Assembly (NCBI GenBank): GCA_029239975.1
Contig: JARBTX010000033.1
Coordinates: 1-40,050, forward strand
DNA from: Anaerocolumna sp.
GTDB taxonomy: Bacteria; Bacillota; Clostridia; Lachnospirales; Lachnospiraceae
DNA: 40,050 bases
Reading direction: 5' to 3'
Below, piece by piece: positions 26,050-34,180 of the stretch. A program made the position numbers and the translations under genes. The notes under the pieces are model-generated. The model saw nothing but the letters and a program-made list of their open reading frames with translations, was not told the origin of the DNA and ran no database searches. Numbering within the stretch: the stretch's first letter is position 1; every line of letters begins with the position of its first letter.

Positions 26050-26550
26050 TTACTTATTCTCTTCAACAGCTATTTCGTAATGCTTTAAAAAGGTTTTTAC
26101 ATTGGCATCCCATTCATGTTCTAAGGATTTATCCATGGTAAATGTTTTTATTGATGTTCCTGTAATTAGATTTAATATACCTTTTTCATATCTTATGTTT
26201 AAGAATAAACCGTTTATATCCGTTATCTGTATTGGCAAACCTGATTTCCTTAATACATTCTCTGTATTGGTGGGAGATAATAGAAAGACAATTTTAACGG
26301 ATAATGGAAGTTTATTTCCTTTTAGCAAGGTATAAGCGATGGGTTTTACTTCACTCCAGGTCGAGTATTTTCTGTCACCTAGAATTTCTAATTCATCACT
26401 AGAATAAAATTCTTCATTAATTTTTCCAGAGATATGAAACTGATTAAAGGTTCCAATATCTAACTCAGATACTAAAAAATTATCAAATACATTATGAACC
26501 AATAAACTTGACATAAATGCTTTTATATCAACAACTTTTAAAGAAATCAT
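26050..26550 (-). CDS. DUF5721-type protein of unknown function
   Basis: A 166-aa soluble protein beginning MISLKVVDIKAFMSSLL, with a mixed alpha/beta pattern, a central segment LGDRKYSTWSEVKPIAYTLLKG and no signal peptide, membrane helix or catalytic motif I can name. It resembles the DUF5721 proteins seen mainly in Lachnospiraceae (recalled similarity, not a search). ATG follows TATAGGAGGAAA. It ends 5 bp before the CIRCE element, with no separate terminator, so some read-through into htpG is possible. Confidence 0.75.
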   Translation of the reverse strand: MISLKVVDIKAFMSSLLVHNVFDNFLVSELDIGTFNQFHISGKINEEFYSSDELEILGDRKYSTWSEVKPIAYTLLKGNKLPLSVKIVFLLSPTNTENVLRKSGLPIQITDINGLFLNIRYEKGILNLITGTSIKTFTMDKSLEHEWDANVKTFLKHYEIAVEENK

Positions 26551-26669
26551 GTATATTTCCTCCTATATTGCAAACACTAAAAACGCATGATAATACCCGT
26601 GTTACAACAACATCATTTGCACTGGGATATCATGCATAAAGGACGAAGGATCAAGGAGGGATATTTATC

Positions 26670-26873
26670 ATGTATTTTGAACATTCAAAAAGAAGCTACT
26701 ATCGTTTTCCAAACAAAAATAGTGTTTCTGACTTTGATACTCAGTTACCTTATTATTTTCCTGAGAGAAGTTCTCTCATATCAGATGATTTTACTGGAAG
26801 CTACTTAGACTCAAACTACAACGGTTATGACGATGGTAAAGATTATTCGAATGGATATTCCGACTCCTATTGA
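26670..26873 (+). CDS. Small Tyr/Ser/Asp-rich hypothetical protein
   Basis: A 67-aa ORF behind a strong AAGGAGGG with 11-nt spacing. The start MYFEHSKRSYYRFPN is basic and aromatic; the rest is acidic and low in complexity, ending NGYDDGKDYSNGYSDSY. Eleven tyrosines and little hydrophobic content suggest a disordered or coat-like peptide. No family recognised. It has its own downstream terminator. The overlapping frame at 26587-26808 lacks a ribosome site. Confidence 0.6.
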   Translation: MYFEHSKRSYYRFPNKNSVSDFDTQLPYYFPERSSLISDDFTGSYLDSNYNGYDDGKDYSNGYSDSY

Positions 26874-26912
26874 ATAAAGATATCATTCTTGTAGTGTAGT
26901 TATGAATATGAT

Positions 26913-26990
26913 AAGGGCTGTTGCAACGTATAGATTATTAACTCATCTTATAACTATATTCTATAACGAATCTGCATGCAACAGTCCTTT
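26913..26990. terminator. Terminator between the small ORF and the TraX-type gene
   Basis: AAGGGCTGTTGCA / TGCAACAGTCCTT long-armed hairpin with T-rich right flank, placed between convergent genes. Confidence 0.7.
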
Positions 26991-26999
26991 GGTTTTCTC

Positions 27000-27683
27000 C
27001 TATATAACAAGACTAATTAAATATAATATTAAAATGTGCACTGGATAAAAGGCGTAAAACAAATACTTGTTCATTTTTTGTCCTCTTTGTCCATTGTAAA
27101 ACCAAATAAATATCATAGATAAAGTAGCAAGACCTTGGATACCACCAAACATATATGCATTGACTATAAACACTGCTACTGTAAGTAATAATTTATTTTC
27201 TCTAAATAAATAGAACGCTACAATAAGTAAAATTCCACCAAAGGAATAATCTGTAGACAATAAAACAGCAAGAAAACTTCCTGCAAGTACTACTAACATA
27301 TTAAATATATTACTTAAAAATATATTATTTACAAACTTTTTCTCAATTATACTCATTAGGTAGATTACGCCAAGACCGATAAATAAAGTAAAAAATATAT
27401 TTTGATGTTCTAAAAAACCCCACTGTGTGGAATTATCTGAAAATGCTAAATCAAAAGGTATCTCAGAAATCAAGGCAAAAAGCCCCAATCTAGTTAAATA
27501 CTTCTGAATATTTTTCGTATGTAATAATCCTTGAACTAATAAAAAACAAAAGATTGGGAAAGCTAACCTACCTATACTACGACCAATTAGATAAGTCATA
27601 GTATTCGTAGGTACTAAAATTGCTGTGGCATGATCTATCAACATAGTTACAATAGCTATTATTTTTAATACATATCCTGACAT
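27000..27683 (-). CDS. TraX family membrane protein
   Basis: A 227-aa polytopic protein with about seven to eight hydrophobic helices and the TraX N-terminal signature: LKIIAIVTMLIDHATAI and GRLAFPIFCFLLVQGLLHT, then a conserved SEIPFDLAF. TraX acetylates F pilin; chromosomal Firmicute members have unknown substrates and are regarded as acyltransferase-like. ATG follows TAAGGAGAATG, 22 bp from the stop of the GH13-like gene, so the two are probably co-transcribed. Confidence 0.85.
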   Translation of the reverse strand: MSGYVLKIIAIVTMLIDHATAILVPTNTMTYLIGRSIGRLAFPIFCFLLVQGLLHTKNIQKYLTRLGLFALISEIPFDLAFSDNSTQWGFLEHQNIFFTLFIGLGVIYLMSIIEKKFVNNIFLSNIFNMLVVLAGSFLAVLLSTDYSFGGILLIVAFYLFRENKLLLTVAVFIVNAYMFGGIQGLATLSMIFIWFYNGQRGQKMNKYLFYAFYPVHILILYLISLVI

Positions 27684-27705
27684 TTACATTCTCCTTAAAT
27701 TAATC

Positions 27706-29577
27706 TTATTTTCCTATTAAAACAACAATGGATCTGGCAGCTAATTCAATCTGCTTTTGATTACTGATTGGTACTATTTCATCTATCGCTTCATTTTCAT
27801 TTATATCATTCTTTAATACTGTTGAATCAATCTCTGTATTTAATAGAGAATACCATTTCATTCCTAATGATAGATATGGTAGATCAAAATGATGTTTCTC
27901 CCAATGCATATTAAAGATAAGATAAAAACTACAGTCATTCTCTTTTCGATTGATAAATACATATTTACCCGATAACATAATACCAAGCATACGGTTATAA
28001 TAGGAAGAATCATGACGCCAAGCTTTTACACTATGAAACGATATGTCAGGAAATCCACACGATATATAATCCATACTCCTTAGAGAATCTGTCCTATGAA
28101 GAATTGGATGCTGTTTTCTTATCCTAATTAATTCTTGTAAAAAGACAAAAATACCTTTGTTACTCTCAAGTAAATTCCAATTAAGCCAAGTTATCTCGTT
28201 ATCTTGACAATATGGATTATTATTACCTTTCTGGCTAAAACCAAATTCATCCCCAGCTAAAAGTAAAGGTGTACCTTGACTAAAAAGTAAAGTAGTAAGT
28301 GTATTACGAATCATTTTCTTTCTAATATCAATAATCTTTTTCTTATTGGTATGACCTTCTACTCCACAATTCCAGCTATAATTATATTTAGGTCCGTCGT
28401 TGTTATTTTCACCGTTATCTTCATTGTGCTTATAATCATACGAAAATAAATCCATAAGAGTAAAACCATCATGATTGGTAATAAAATTTATCACCGCGCA
28501 TTTGTTTTCATTGCGACTAACTCGATTAGCAAATGCACTAACCTGTTCTTCATCCCCTCTTAGAAAGCGCTTTGTATCTATGGAATAACCCAAGTTATAT
28601 TCAGCTAAGTTTTTGAATTTTGGCTCATACTCTTTTGGATAAATTTGATTTAAATCCCAACCTTGCGTTAACAACTTAACTTTACTTAAGATTGGATCGG
28701 TTGCAAGAATTGTAGTAGGAACCTTTTCACTATTAAAACAAAACCCATCAATATGGTACACTAAGTGCCAAAATCGTAAACAGTCTTGTATCAAACCATA
28801 ATTTGTTCCAGTTTCAAAATGCATCTCCATAATAACTTCTATACCGTTCTTATGAAATGCTTCTATTACTGTTTTTAATTCAAGATTAGCTTGTTTGGGA
28901 TTAGCAGCATAAGATGATTTGGGTGCAAAATAATAATTTTCTTTTGCATAACCCCAGTAATTTATCTTATCACTGGTAAACCCTGATTGCTCTATTATTT
29001 CATTATACTCATAAATAGGCATAAGTTGTACACAATTAATACCTAATTCTAACAAATAAGGAATCTTCTCCACCAATCCTAAAAAAGTTCCTTTGTGTTC
29101 CACCTTCGACGAGTCATGTTTTGTAAATCCCCTTACGTGAAGTTTATAAATGATTAGCTCATGAAAGGGTATCTGAAGTAAACTATCTTCTGACCAAGCT
29201 TCGTCTTCTACTACAATACCACGAACTTTTTGCTTTTCTTCTAAACTTAATCGTTTACCATAGATTTCTTTTCCGGTTATCATTTTTACGTATGGATCTA
29301 ACGTCTCAAGTTCATTGATTTGATACATGTATTCACAATTACTATATTTATTTTTATCCTTTAATATTACTGAAAATACGCTTCCTATTTGATAGTTACT
29401 ATCTAGTTTAATGGATTCTATCAATTCACCAGTGAGACTATGATATAAATTTAACTTACAATTTTCTGTATAAGGCAAAGACACAGCAAAATTAATACCA
29501 TTAGGCATAATCGTTACCCCTAATGGTAATGGTGTACCTTTTGATATAGATAAATTATTTGCATTTTTTTTCGCCAT
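27706..29577 (-). CDS. Isoamylase/GlgX-like GH13 protein lacking catalytic acids (probable pseudoenzyme)
   Basis: A 623-aa protein with the CBM48/early-set N-terminus of glycogen debranching enzymes (TPLPLGVTIMPNGINFAVSL), a GH13 barrel and C-terminal beta domain. Region IV is intact (FITNHDGFTLMDLFSYD, Asp370), but region II reads GFCFN where active enzymes have GFRFD, so the nucleophile is Asn282 and the preceding Arg is Cys. Region III reads LLTQGWD for LIAEPWD, so the acid/base is Gln305. Region I is IMEMHFET instead of a DVVYNH-type motif. The reading frame is otherwise unbroken, arguing for a kept non-catalytic role such as glycogen binding or regulation rather than decay. ATG follows TTAAGGAG. 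Confidence 0.85.
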   Translation of the reverse strand: MAKKNANNLSISKGTPLPLGVTIMPNGINFAVSLPYTENCKLNLYHSLTGELIESIKLDSNYQIGSVFSVILKDKNKYSNCEYMYQINELETLDPYVKMITGKEIYGKRLSLEEKQKVRGIVVEDEAWSEDSLLQIPFHELIIYKLHVRGFTKHDSSKVEHKGTFLGLVEKIPYLLELGINCVQLMPIYEYNEIIEQSGFTSDKINYWGYAKENYYFAPKSSYAANPKQANLELKTVIEAFHKNGIEVIMEMHFETGTNYGLIQDCLRFWHLVYHIDGFCFNSEKVPTTILATDPILSKVKLLTQGWDLNQIYPKEYEPKFKNLAEYNLGYSIDTKRFLRGDEEQVSAFANRVSRNENKCAVINFITNHDGFTLMDLFSYDYKHNEDNGENNNDGPKYNYSWNCGVEGHTNKKKIIDIRKKMIRNTLTTLLFSQGTPLLLAGDEFGFSQKGNNNPYCQDNEITWLNWNLLESNKGIFVFLQELIRIRKQHPILHRTDSLRSMDYISCGFPDISFHSVKAWRHDSSYYNRMLGIMLSGKYVFINRKENDCSFYLIFNMHWEKHHFDLPYLSLGMKWYSLLNTEIDSTVLKNDINENEAIDEIVPISNQKQIELAARSIVVLIGK

Positions 29578-29661
29578 GGCAGTTTCTCCTTAACAGAAAT
29601 TTCCTTAAACCAAAATAATTATACGTTATTCTAATTTAGAAAGCAATGTATTCTTCCTATT

Positions 29662-29694
29662 ATAAATGCATGCATTATAGATGCATGCGTTTAT
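29662..29694. other. Inverted repeat over the stop codon of the DUF6320-type gene
   Basis: ATAAATGCATGCAT / ATGCATGCGTTTAT, one mismatch, 5-bp loop. It spans the last codons and stop. With no U-tract on the minus strand it is at best a weak terminator. Confidence 0.55.
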
Positions 29695-30337
29695 CTAATT
29701 CCTCTCTTATATTTTCGCCCCCAAATAACAACAAGGCTGATAAAGAAATAGCACTTACTGTTACACAAATAATAGAAGGATAAACCACTTTAAGTATGCC
29801 AAATAGTAAGAATATAAATGGTATTATTCCAAATATGGCATCTAGCAACAAATATATTATAAAATCTCTTATTTTAAGATGCATTATCTTGGCTGTAACA
29901 GCCATTACGATCATAGCAACCACTAATGCGATCGGAATGACAAAATCCAATGACCAACCATGCCAACCTGTTCGCCAATCCCATATTACTGTTAGTACTG
30001 AAATAATCGTAACTTGCCAAATAATACCTTTAGGTACATTATGTCTTTTACGAATAACCATTGCTAAACTAATCCAAATGCATAAAATCCCTGCTAATAT
30101 AAACATTGGCCAATTTACATCTACGTGAAATGTTGCATTGATCGCAAAACTTATTACCACGATGCAAATTGATATAAACATCATGATTCTTACAATTAGA
30201 TTATAGTGATAAGTAATTGGAATTGCTGGAACGATTTCATCGTCTTCGTTTCCGTTCCCTTGCAGAGTATTTTGACATAAGGGACAGTATTTACGTTTGC
30301 CACGGATATTCACTTTACAATGCTCACAGTATTGCAT
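29675..30337 (-). CDS. DUF6320-type zinc-ribbon membrane protein
   Basis: A 220-aa protein: N-terminal zinc ribbon CEHC-x11-CPLC (residues 4-23), a short acidic linker, then about six hydrophobic helices and a basic tail EELDKRMHL. This plan fits the DUF6320 family (recalled). ATG 30337 lies 5 nt after GTGGAGG; the ATG 12 bp upstream overlaps that site. It directly follows the acyltransferase gene, stop to start 12 bp, and probably acts with it; no biochemical role is known to me. Confidence 0.75.
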   Translation of the reverse strand: MQYCEHCKVNIRGKRKYCPLCQNTLQGNGNEDDEIVPAIPITYHYNLIVRIMMFISICIVVISFAINATFHVDVNWPMFILAGILCIWISLAMVIRKRHNVPKGIIWQVTIISVLTVIWDWRTGWHGWSLDFVIPIALVVAMIVMAVTAKIMHLKIRDFIIYLLLDAIFGIIPFIFLLFGILKVVYPSIICVTVSAISLSALLLFGGENIREELDKRMHL

Positions 30338-30349
30338 ATCATCCTCCAC

Positions 30350-31621
30350 CTACCTATTTGTAGAAATATCTATTTTTACACCTTTTTGAGAAAGGGTCTG
30401 AAAAAATGTTTTTTGAATATCAGTTTCCATAAATGGAGATGTAAAACTAATAACAAGATTATCTCCATACGAACACATACAGATTTGTGGCCTTCTAGCA
30501 CTTGTAAAGACATCAAACTGCTTTATAAATGGCCTTAATTCTTCTGGCATTGTAATTTTTCCAATATTGGATAAGGCCGCCGTTATTCCACGTTCATTTA
30601 TTTCATTTGCTATTTTTAATGTAACATCTTTTAATACCAATGGGACAATCCTTGCAATAAAATTATGTTCATAGGTAGCAAAGCGATTTAATCGATGAAC
30701 GATTCTTTCCTTCGTTAACTCTTTATTAAAGCTATCATTTACACTTTGTATTACATCCTTTAAGTCCGTACTTTCTTTTCCAAAATGATATGCTATATTT
30801 ATTGTACTAAAGAAATTTCTAGCTGATTCTGACTCAAAATAATTCCTAAGATTAACTGGTATGGATAAAGCAACTGGGTGCTTTTTCCCCCTATCTGACA
30901 TCCCCTTATAGATTGAGTACATAAACAAAGCAGTTAAATATACAGTAAGTGTAGTATTATATTCGTGTGCAATCTCTAATACTGCTTTTACCGACATGGT
31001 ACCTTCCACTAGGTGCATACTATTATCTTCTTTTCTTGTTCCTCTAATATGGTATGCTCTTGGCTGTGCTTCTTTTTTAGGTAATGTATTCCCAGTATAA
31101 TACTTCTTAAAACTATCATCCATCTTCTGACTAACAGATGCATCATAATCTAATACTGGAAGCTTTGTTCTAAATGCATCTGCATATTTTCTGGTCAAGT
31201 AATGGTATACTAACGTTTTCATAAACCATAAGGCTCCAGTTCCATCGGAAAGGGAATGAAATATTTCAAGATTAATTCTTTTATTATAATAAACTACTTT
31301 AAATAGTAAATTTCTAAGGTTTTCATTATAAATTCTAGCACAAACTGGTTCCGATTCTTCAGATACCTTGGCTTTTGTATTACTTGTCTCAAAATAATAC
31401 CAGAATGCACCTTTTCTAAGTATGGATTTATAGAAGGGAAATATTTCTATAGTCTCATCCAGTGCCTCTTGCAAAATGATAGGATCAACTTCCTCATATA
31501 ATTCACAAGCAAATCGAAATACTTTGGTATCTTTATCGTTACTGGTTGGCGGAAATATTTTTGCTGCATTGTCAAGTCTTGTCCACTCTATCCTTTTTTG
31601 ACGTCTAGTCTGATGTTTCAT
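30350..31621 (-). CDS. Condensation-fold (alcohol acetyltransferase-like) acyltransferase
   Basis: A 423-aa protein of the CoA-dependent acyltransferase/condensation superfamily. The catalytic motif appears as FHSLSDG (His122, Asp126, Gly127), that is HxxxDG with Phe in place of the first His of the usual HHxxxDG. Other landmarks are WTRLDNAAKIFPPT at the N-terminus and SIPVNLRNYF in the C-terminal half. Such proteins join an acyl thioester to an alcohol or amine. The esterase gene ends exactly where this begins (31622/31621), and a DUF6320-type membrane protein follows, so the product may be a membrane lipid, wax-like ester or acylated carbohydrate (inference). Confidence 0.75.
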   Translation of the reverse strand: MKHQTRRQKRIEWTRLDNAAKIFPPTSNDKDTKVFRFACELYEEVDPIILQEALDETIEIFPFYKSILRKGAFWYYFETSNTKAKVSEESEPVCARIYNENLRNLLFKVVYYNKRINLEIFHSLSDGTGALWFMKTLVYHYLTRKYADAFRTKLPVLDYDASVSQKMDDSFKKYYTGNTLPKKEAQPRAYHIRGTRKEDNSMHLVEGTMSVKAVLEIAHEYNTTLTVYLTALFMYSIYKGMSDRGKKHPVALSIPVNLRNYFESESARNFFSTINIAYHFGKESTDLKDVIQSVNDSFNKELTKERIVHRLNRFATYEHNFIARIVPLVLKDVTLKIANEINERGITAALSNIGKITMPEELRPFIKQFDVFTSARRPQICMCSYGDNLVISFTSPFMETDIQKTFFQTLSQKGVKIDISTNR

Positions 31622-32539
31622 TTATATCTCCTCATTTAAAAAACGATTCATGATTTTATAACATTTTATTACGTAGTCAGAATACTTTGGTAACGATAAA
31701 AACCCATGTAACGCATCTTTTATCCTTGTTATTTTTACAGTATTACCATACTTTTTAAGAAGCATTCCATAGGCTTCCCCCTCGTCACGTAAAGGATCAT
31801 ATTCAGCTGTAATAATTAACGTCTTAGGTTGATTACTTAAATCATCTGAAAGTAAAGGTGCAACATAAGGATTCATCCGTTCTTCCTTACTCACATACAA
31901 TTCCATATAATCACTGATTCTTTGTGAAGTCATGATATAACCAGTTCCATTCTCTTTAATGGATGGGTAAGGCGAATTCTCACTGTGATCGTAATAAGTA
32001 GCAGGATAAATTAATATCTGCTTTTTAGGCATAAACTCTCCTAAATCTCTTGCCATCAATGAAACGACTGCCGCAAGATTCCCCCCTGCACTATCTCCAA
32101 TTAATATAATTTCTTCTGGTACAGATTCAAATAAAGTATTATCTAAATATATGGTACGTGCAACATGGTAACAATCCTGTAACCCCGCTGGAAAAGGATG
32201 TTCTGGTGCTAAACGATAATCAACTGAAACTACCGTATATCCAGTTTGATTCGCCATATTGGCACATATATTACTATAACTGTCTATATTACCTGTTACC
32301 CAACCACCACCGTGAAAAAACAACAACACTTTGAATCCTTTGCATTCCTTAGGCTTAAAAATACGAACTGGAATTTCTCTATCACTAACCATTATTTTTT
32401 TATCTAACAAATTATATAAGGATTTTATATATGGATGCCCAGCTATGATGATTTTTCGATGGAGTTTGTAATTTTTCTTTAAATCAAAAGGAAATGAAAG
32501 CGCCTTTAAAGCCATTCTACGAACACGATTCATAGCCAT
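31622..32539 (-). CDS. Alpha/beta hydrolase esterase (hormone-sensitive lipase family)
   Basis: A 305-aa HSL-family carboxylesterase with oxyanion motif HGGGW (76-80), nucleophile elbow GDSAGGN with Ser150, the acid Asp in AEYDPLRDEG and the base His in DALHGF. No signal peptide; a basic, weakly hydrophobic N-terminus. Of several in-frame starts (32566, 32545, 32539), the ATG at 32539 stands 7 nt from AAAGGAGG. First gene of the leftward acyl cassette, behind a good promoter. Confidence 0.88.
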   Translation of the reverse strand: MAMNRVRRMALKALSFPFDLKKNYKLHRKIIIAGHPYIKSLYNLLDKKIMVSDREIPVRIFKPKECKGFKVLLFFHGGGWVTGNIDSYSNICANMANQTGYTVVSVDYRLAPEHPFPAGLQDCYHVARTIYLDNTLFESVPEEIILIGDSAGGNLAAVVSLMARDLGEFMPKKQILIYPATYYDHSENSPYPSIKENGTGYIMTSQRISDYMELYVSKEERMNPYVAPLLSDDLSNQPKTLIITAEYDPLRDEGEAYGMLLKKYGNTVKITRIKDALHGFLSLPKYSDYVIKCYKIMNRFLNEEI

Positions 32540-32602
32540 AGACATTCCTCCTTTTCTTATACTCATATACTTCTATTTTATAATTATTATAAACTATTTA
32601 CC

Positions 32603-32631
32603 ATTTTATCCAAGTTATATTAAAAAGTCAA
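32603..32631 (-). promoter_or_regulatory. Promoter of the esterase-acyltransferase operon
   Basis: TTGACT (32626-32631), 17-bp spacer, TAAAAT (32603-32608) on the minus strand. Confidence 0.7.
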
Positions 32632-32676
32632 ACTGAACCATGCGCGTTTGAAATAAGAAATTTTACCAATTACATA

Positions 32677-32725
32677 TTGACAAAGAGTATATACTGTATA
32701 TAATGATATATATACAGTATATACT
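32677..32725 (+). promoter_or_regulatory. Autoregulated promoter with long palindromic operator of the YtrA-like regulator
   Basis: TTGACA (32677-32682), 16-bp spacer, TATAAT (32699-32704). The spacer and -10 are covered by AGTATATACTGTATATA (32686-32702), whose exact 17-bp complement follows at 32709-32725. GTATATAC/TATATACA dyads over the promoter are typical for YtrA-subfamily GntR operators, so the regulator probably represses its own operon. Confidence 0.8.
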
Positions 32726-32754
32726 ATACTCTTTATGAATACGGAGGAATATGA

Positions 32755-33129
32755 TTGAAAATTCTTATATCAAATCAATCTGAGCTGCCCATCTATGCAC
32801 AGATAAAAGAACAAATAAAAGAGCAAATATTAAATGGTTTGATACCAGAAGGTACTACACTGCCATCTATCAGACAAATAGCAAAGGAATTAGGTGTAAG
32901 TGTTATTACCACAACCAGAGCTTACAATGACTTGGAATCAGAAGGTTTTATAGCATCCATGCAAGGAAAAGGTAGTATTGTTTTGTCAAGAGAAAACAAT
33001 ATGATTAAAGAACAATATTTAAAACGAATCGAAGATGGTTTAATAACTGCTATAGATACTGCTAGATACATTAAGTTATCGTCGGAAGAATTAATAGAAA
33101 TGCTAGAGAATTTATTAAAGGAAAGGTGA
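32755..33129 (+). CDS. GntR family transcriptional regulator, YtrA subfamily
   Basis: A 124-aa regulator: winged helix at about 10-75 (PIYAQIKEQIKEQIL, LPSIRQIAKELGVS, TRAYNDLESEGFI) and only a ~45-residue helical tail, the hallmark of the YtrA subfamily. The start is TTG 32755: GGAGG lies 7 nt upstream, and the nearby ATG 32751 is out of frame. It stands first in an operon with an ABC ATPase and permease, the usual YtrA context, in which cell-wall stress relieves repression. Confidence 0.88.
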   Translation: MKILISNQSELPIYAQIKEQIKEQILNGLIPEGTTLPSIRQIAKELGVSVITTTRAYNDLESEGFIASMQGKGSIVLSRENNMIKEQYLKRIEDGLITAIDTARYIKLSSEELIEMLENLLKER

Positions 33130-33134
33130 ATTCA

Positions 33135-33989
33135 ATGGATATATTAGAAGTAAAGAACATAAATAAGCAATTTAACAACTTTTCGTTAAAAGATATTAGC
33201 TTTTCATTACCACAAGGATATATCATGGGATACGTTGGTCAGAATGGTGCTGGTAAAACGACCTCCTTAAATCTCATAACACAATTATTAAAATCTGACT
33301 CTGGTGAAATTAAAATTAATGGGATTACACATGACGATAACCCAATCATCTATAAAGAATCTATAGGATTTATTGGAGACGAATCTTATTTTCCACAGGA
33401 ATTTACCATAAGAGACATAAGGAATATATTAAAAGATTTTTATCCAAGCTTTCGTGAAAAAGAGTTTACATCTTTGGTACGAAAATGGAATCTACCTGAA
33501 AACAAAAAGATTAGTGAGTATTCCAAAGGAATGAAAGTAAAATTAATGTTTGCAGATGTATTGTCCAGAGATACAAAATTATTAATACTTGACGAAGCTA
33601 CCAATGGTTTAGACCCGGTTATTCGAGACGAGGTACTATCACTATTACAAGAATATATCTCTGATGGAACTCGAAGTGTTTTATTTTCCACTCATATCAT
33701 GAGTGATTTAGAACAAATCGCAGATTATATTTTCTTTATCAATGATGGCAAGAAAGTTATGTGCGACCTGAAAGATGATATTATTGATAATTACGTAATC
33801 GTCAAAGGTGGAAACGAAGACTTAACAAAAGAAATAAAAAAAGATATCATCGGATTGGTTCAAACATCTATGGGGTTTGAAGGTTTATTAAATAGTGAAA
33901 AAGGTGTTTATTTGCCAAAGGGCTTCTTGATTGAAAAACCAACGATAGATCAAATCGTCGTACACTTTATTCGATCTATGAAAAAGTGA
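33135..33989 (+). CDS. ABC transporter ATP-binding protein (YtrB-like)
   Basis: A 284-aa exporter ATPase: Walker A GQNGAGKTT, signature YSKGMKVKL (Ser-Lys-Gly-Met for SGGM), Walker B LLILDEATNGLDP with Ala for the usual Pro, and switch His in FSTHIMSDLEQI. ATG 33135 is 5 nt past AGGTGA, whose TGA is the stop of the regulator gene; coupling is likely. Works with the permease 190 bp downstream. Confidence 0.85.
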   Translation: MDILEVKNINKQFNNFSLKDISFSLPQGYIMGYVGQNGAGKTTSLNLITQLLKSDSGEIKINGITHDDNPIIYKESIGFIGDESYFPQEFTIRDIRNILKDFYPSFREKEFTSLVRKWNLPENKKISEYSKGMKVKLMFADVLSRDTKLLILDEATNGLDPVIRDEVLSLLQEYISDGTRSVLFSTHIMSDLEQIADYIFFINDGKKVMCDLKDDIIDNYVIVKGGNEDLTKEIKKDIIGLVQTSMGFEGLLNSEKGVYLPKGFLIEKPTIDQIVVHFIRSMKK

Positions 33990-33995
33990 TTAAGT

Positions 33996-34097
33996 GGAAA
34001 TAGTGATATAACGGAAATAGTGAAATAACAGAAATAGTGAAATAACAGAAATAGTGAAATAACAGAAATAGTGAAATAACAGAAATAGTGAAATAAA
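33996..34097 (+). repeat. 17-bp tandem repeat, six copies, inside the ytr-like operon
   Basis: GAAATAGTGAAATAACA-type units begin at 33996, 34013, 34030, 34047, 34064 and 34081, exactly 17 bp apart; the outer two copies are slightly diverged. The array starts 6 bp after the ATPase stop and lies in the mRNA ahead of the permease gene. Confidence 0.92.
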
Positions 34098-34180
34098 ATA
34101 AAGATATAAAGAAAATTGCGATATAAAGAAAACTGTGTGGAAAATCAAGATTTTTCATAGATATATGAATGGAGGTTATT

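Noticed and set aside
27706..29577. Active glycogen debranching enzyme (glgX)
   Set aside because: The nucleophile and acid/base positions are Asn and Gln, so the active annotation and symbol are withheld.
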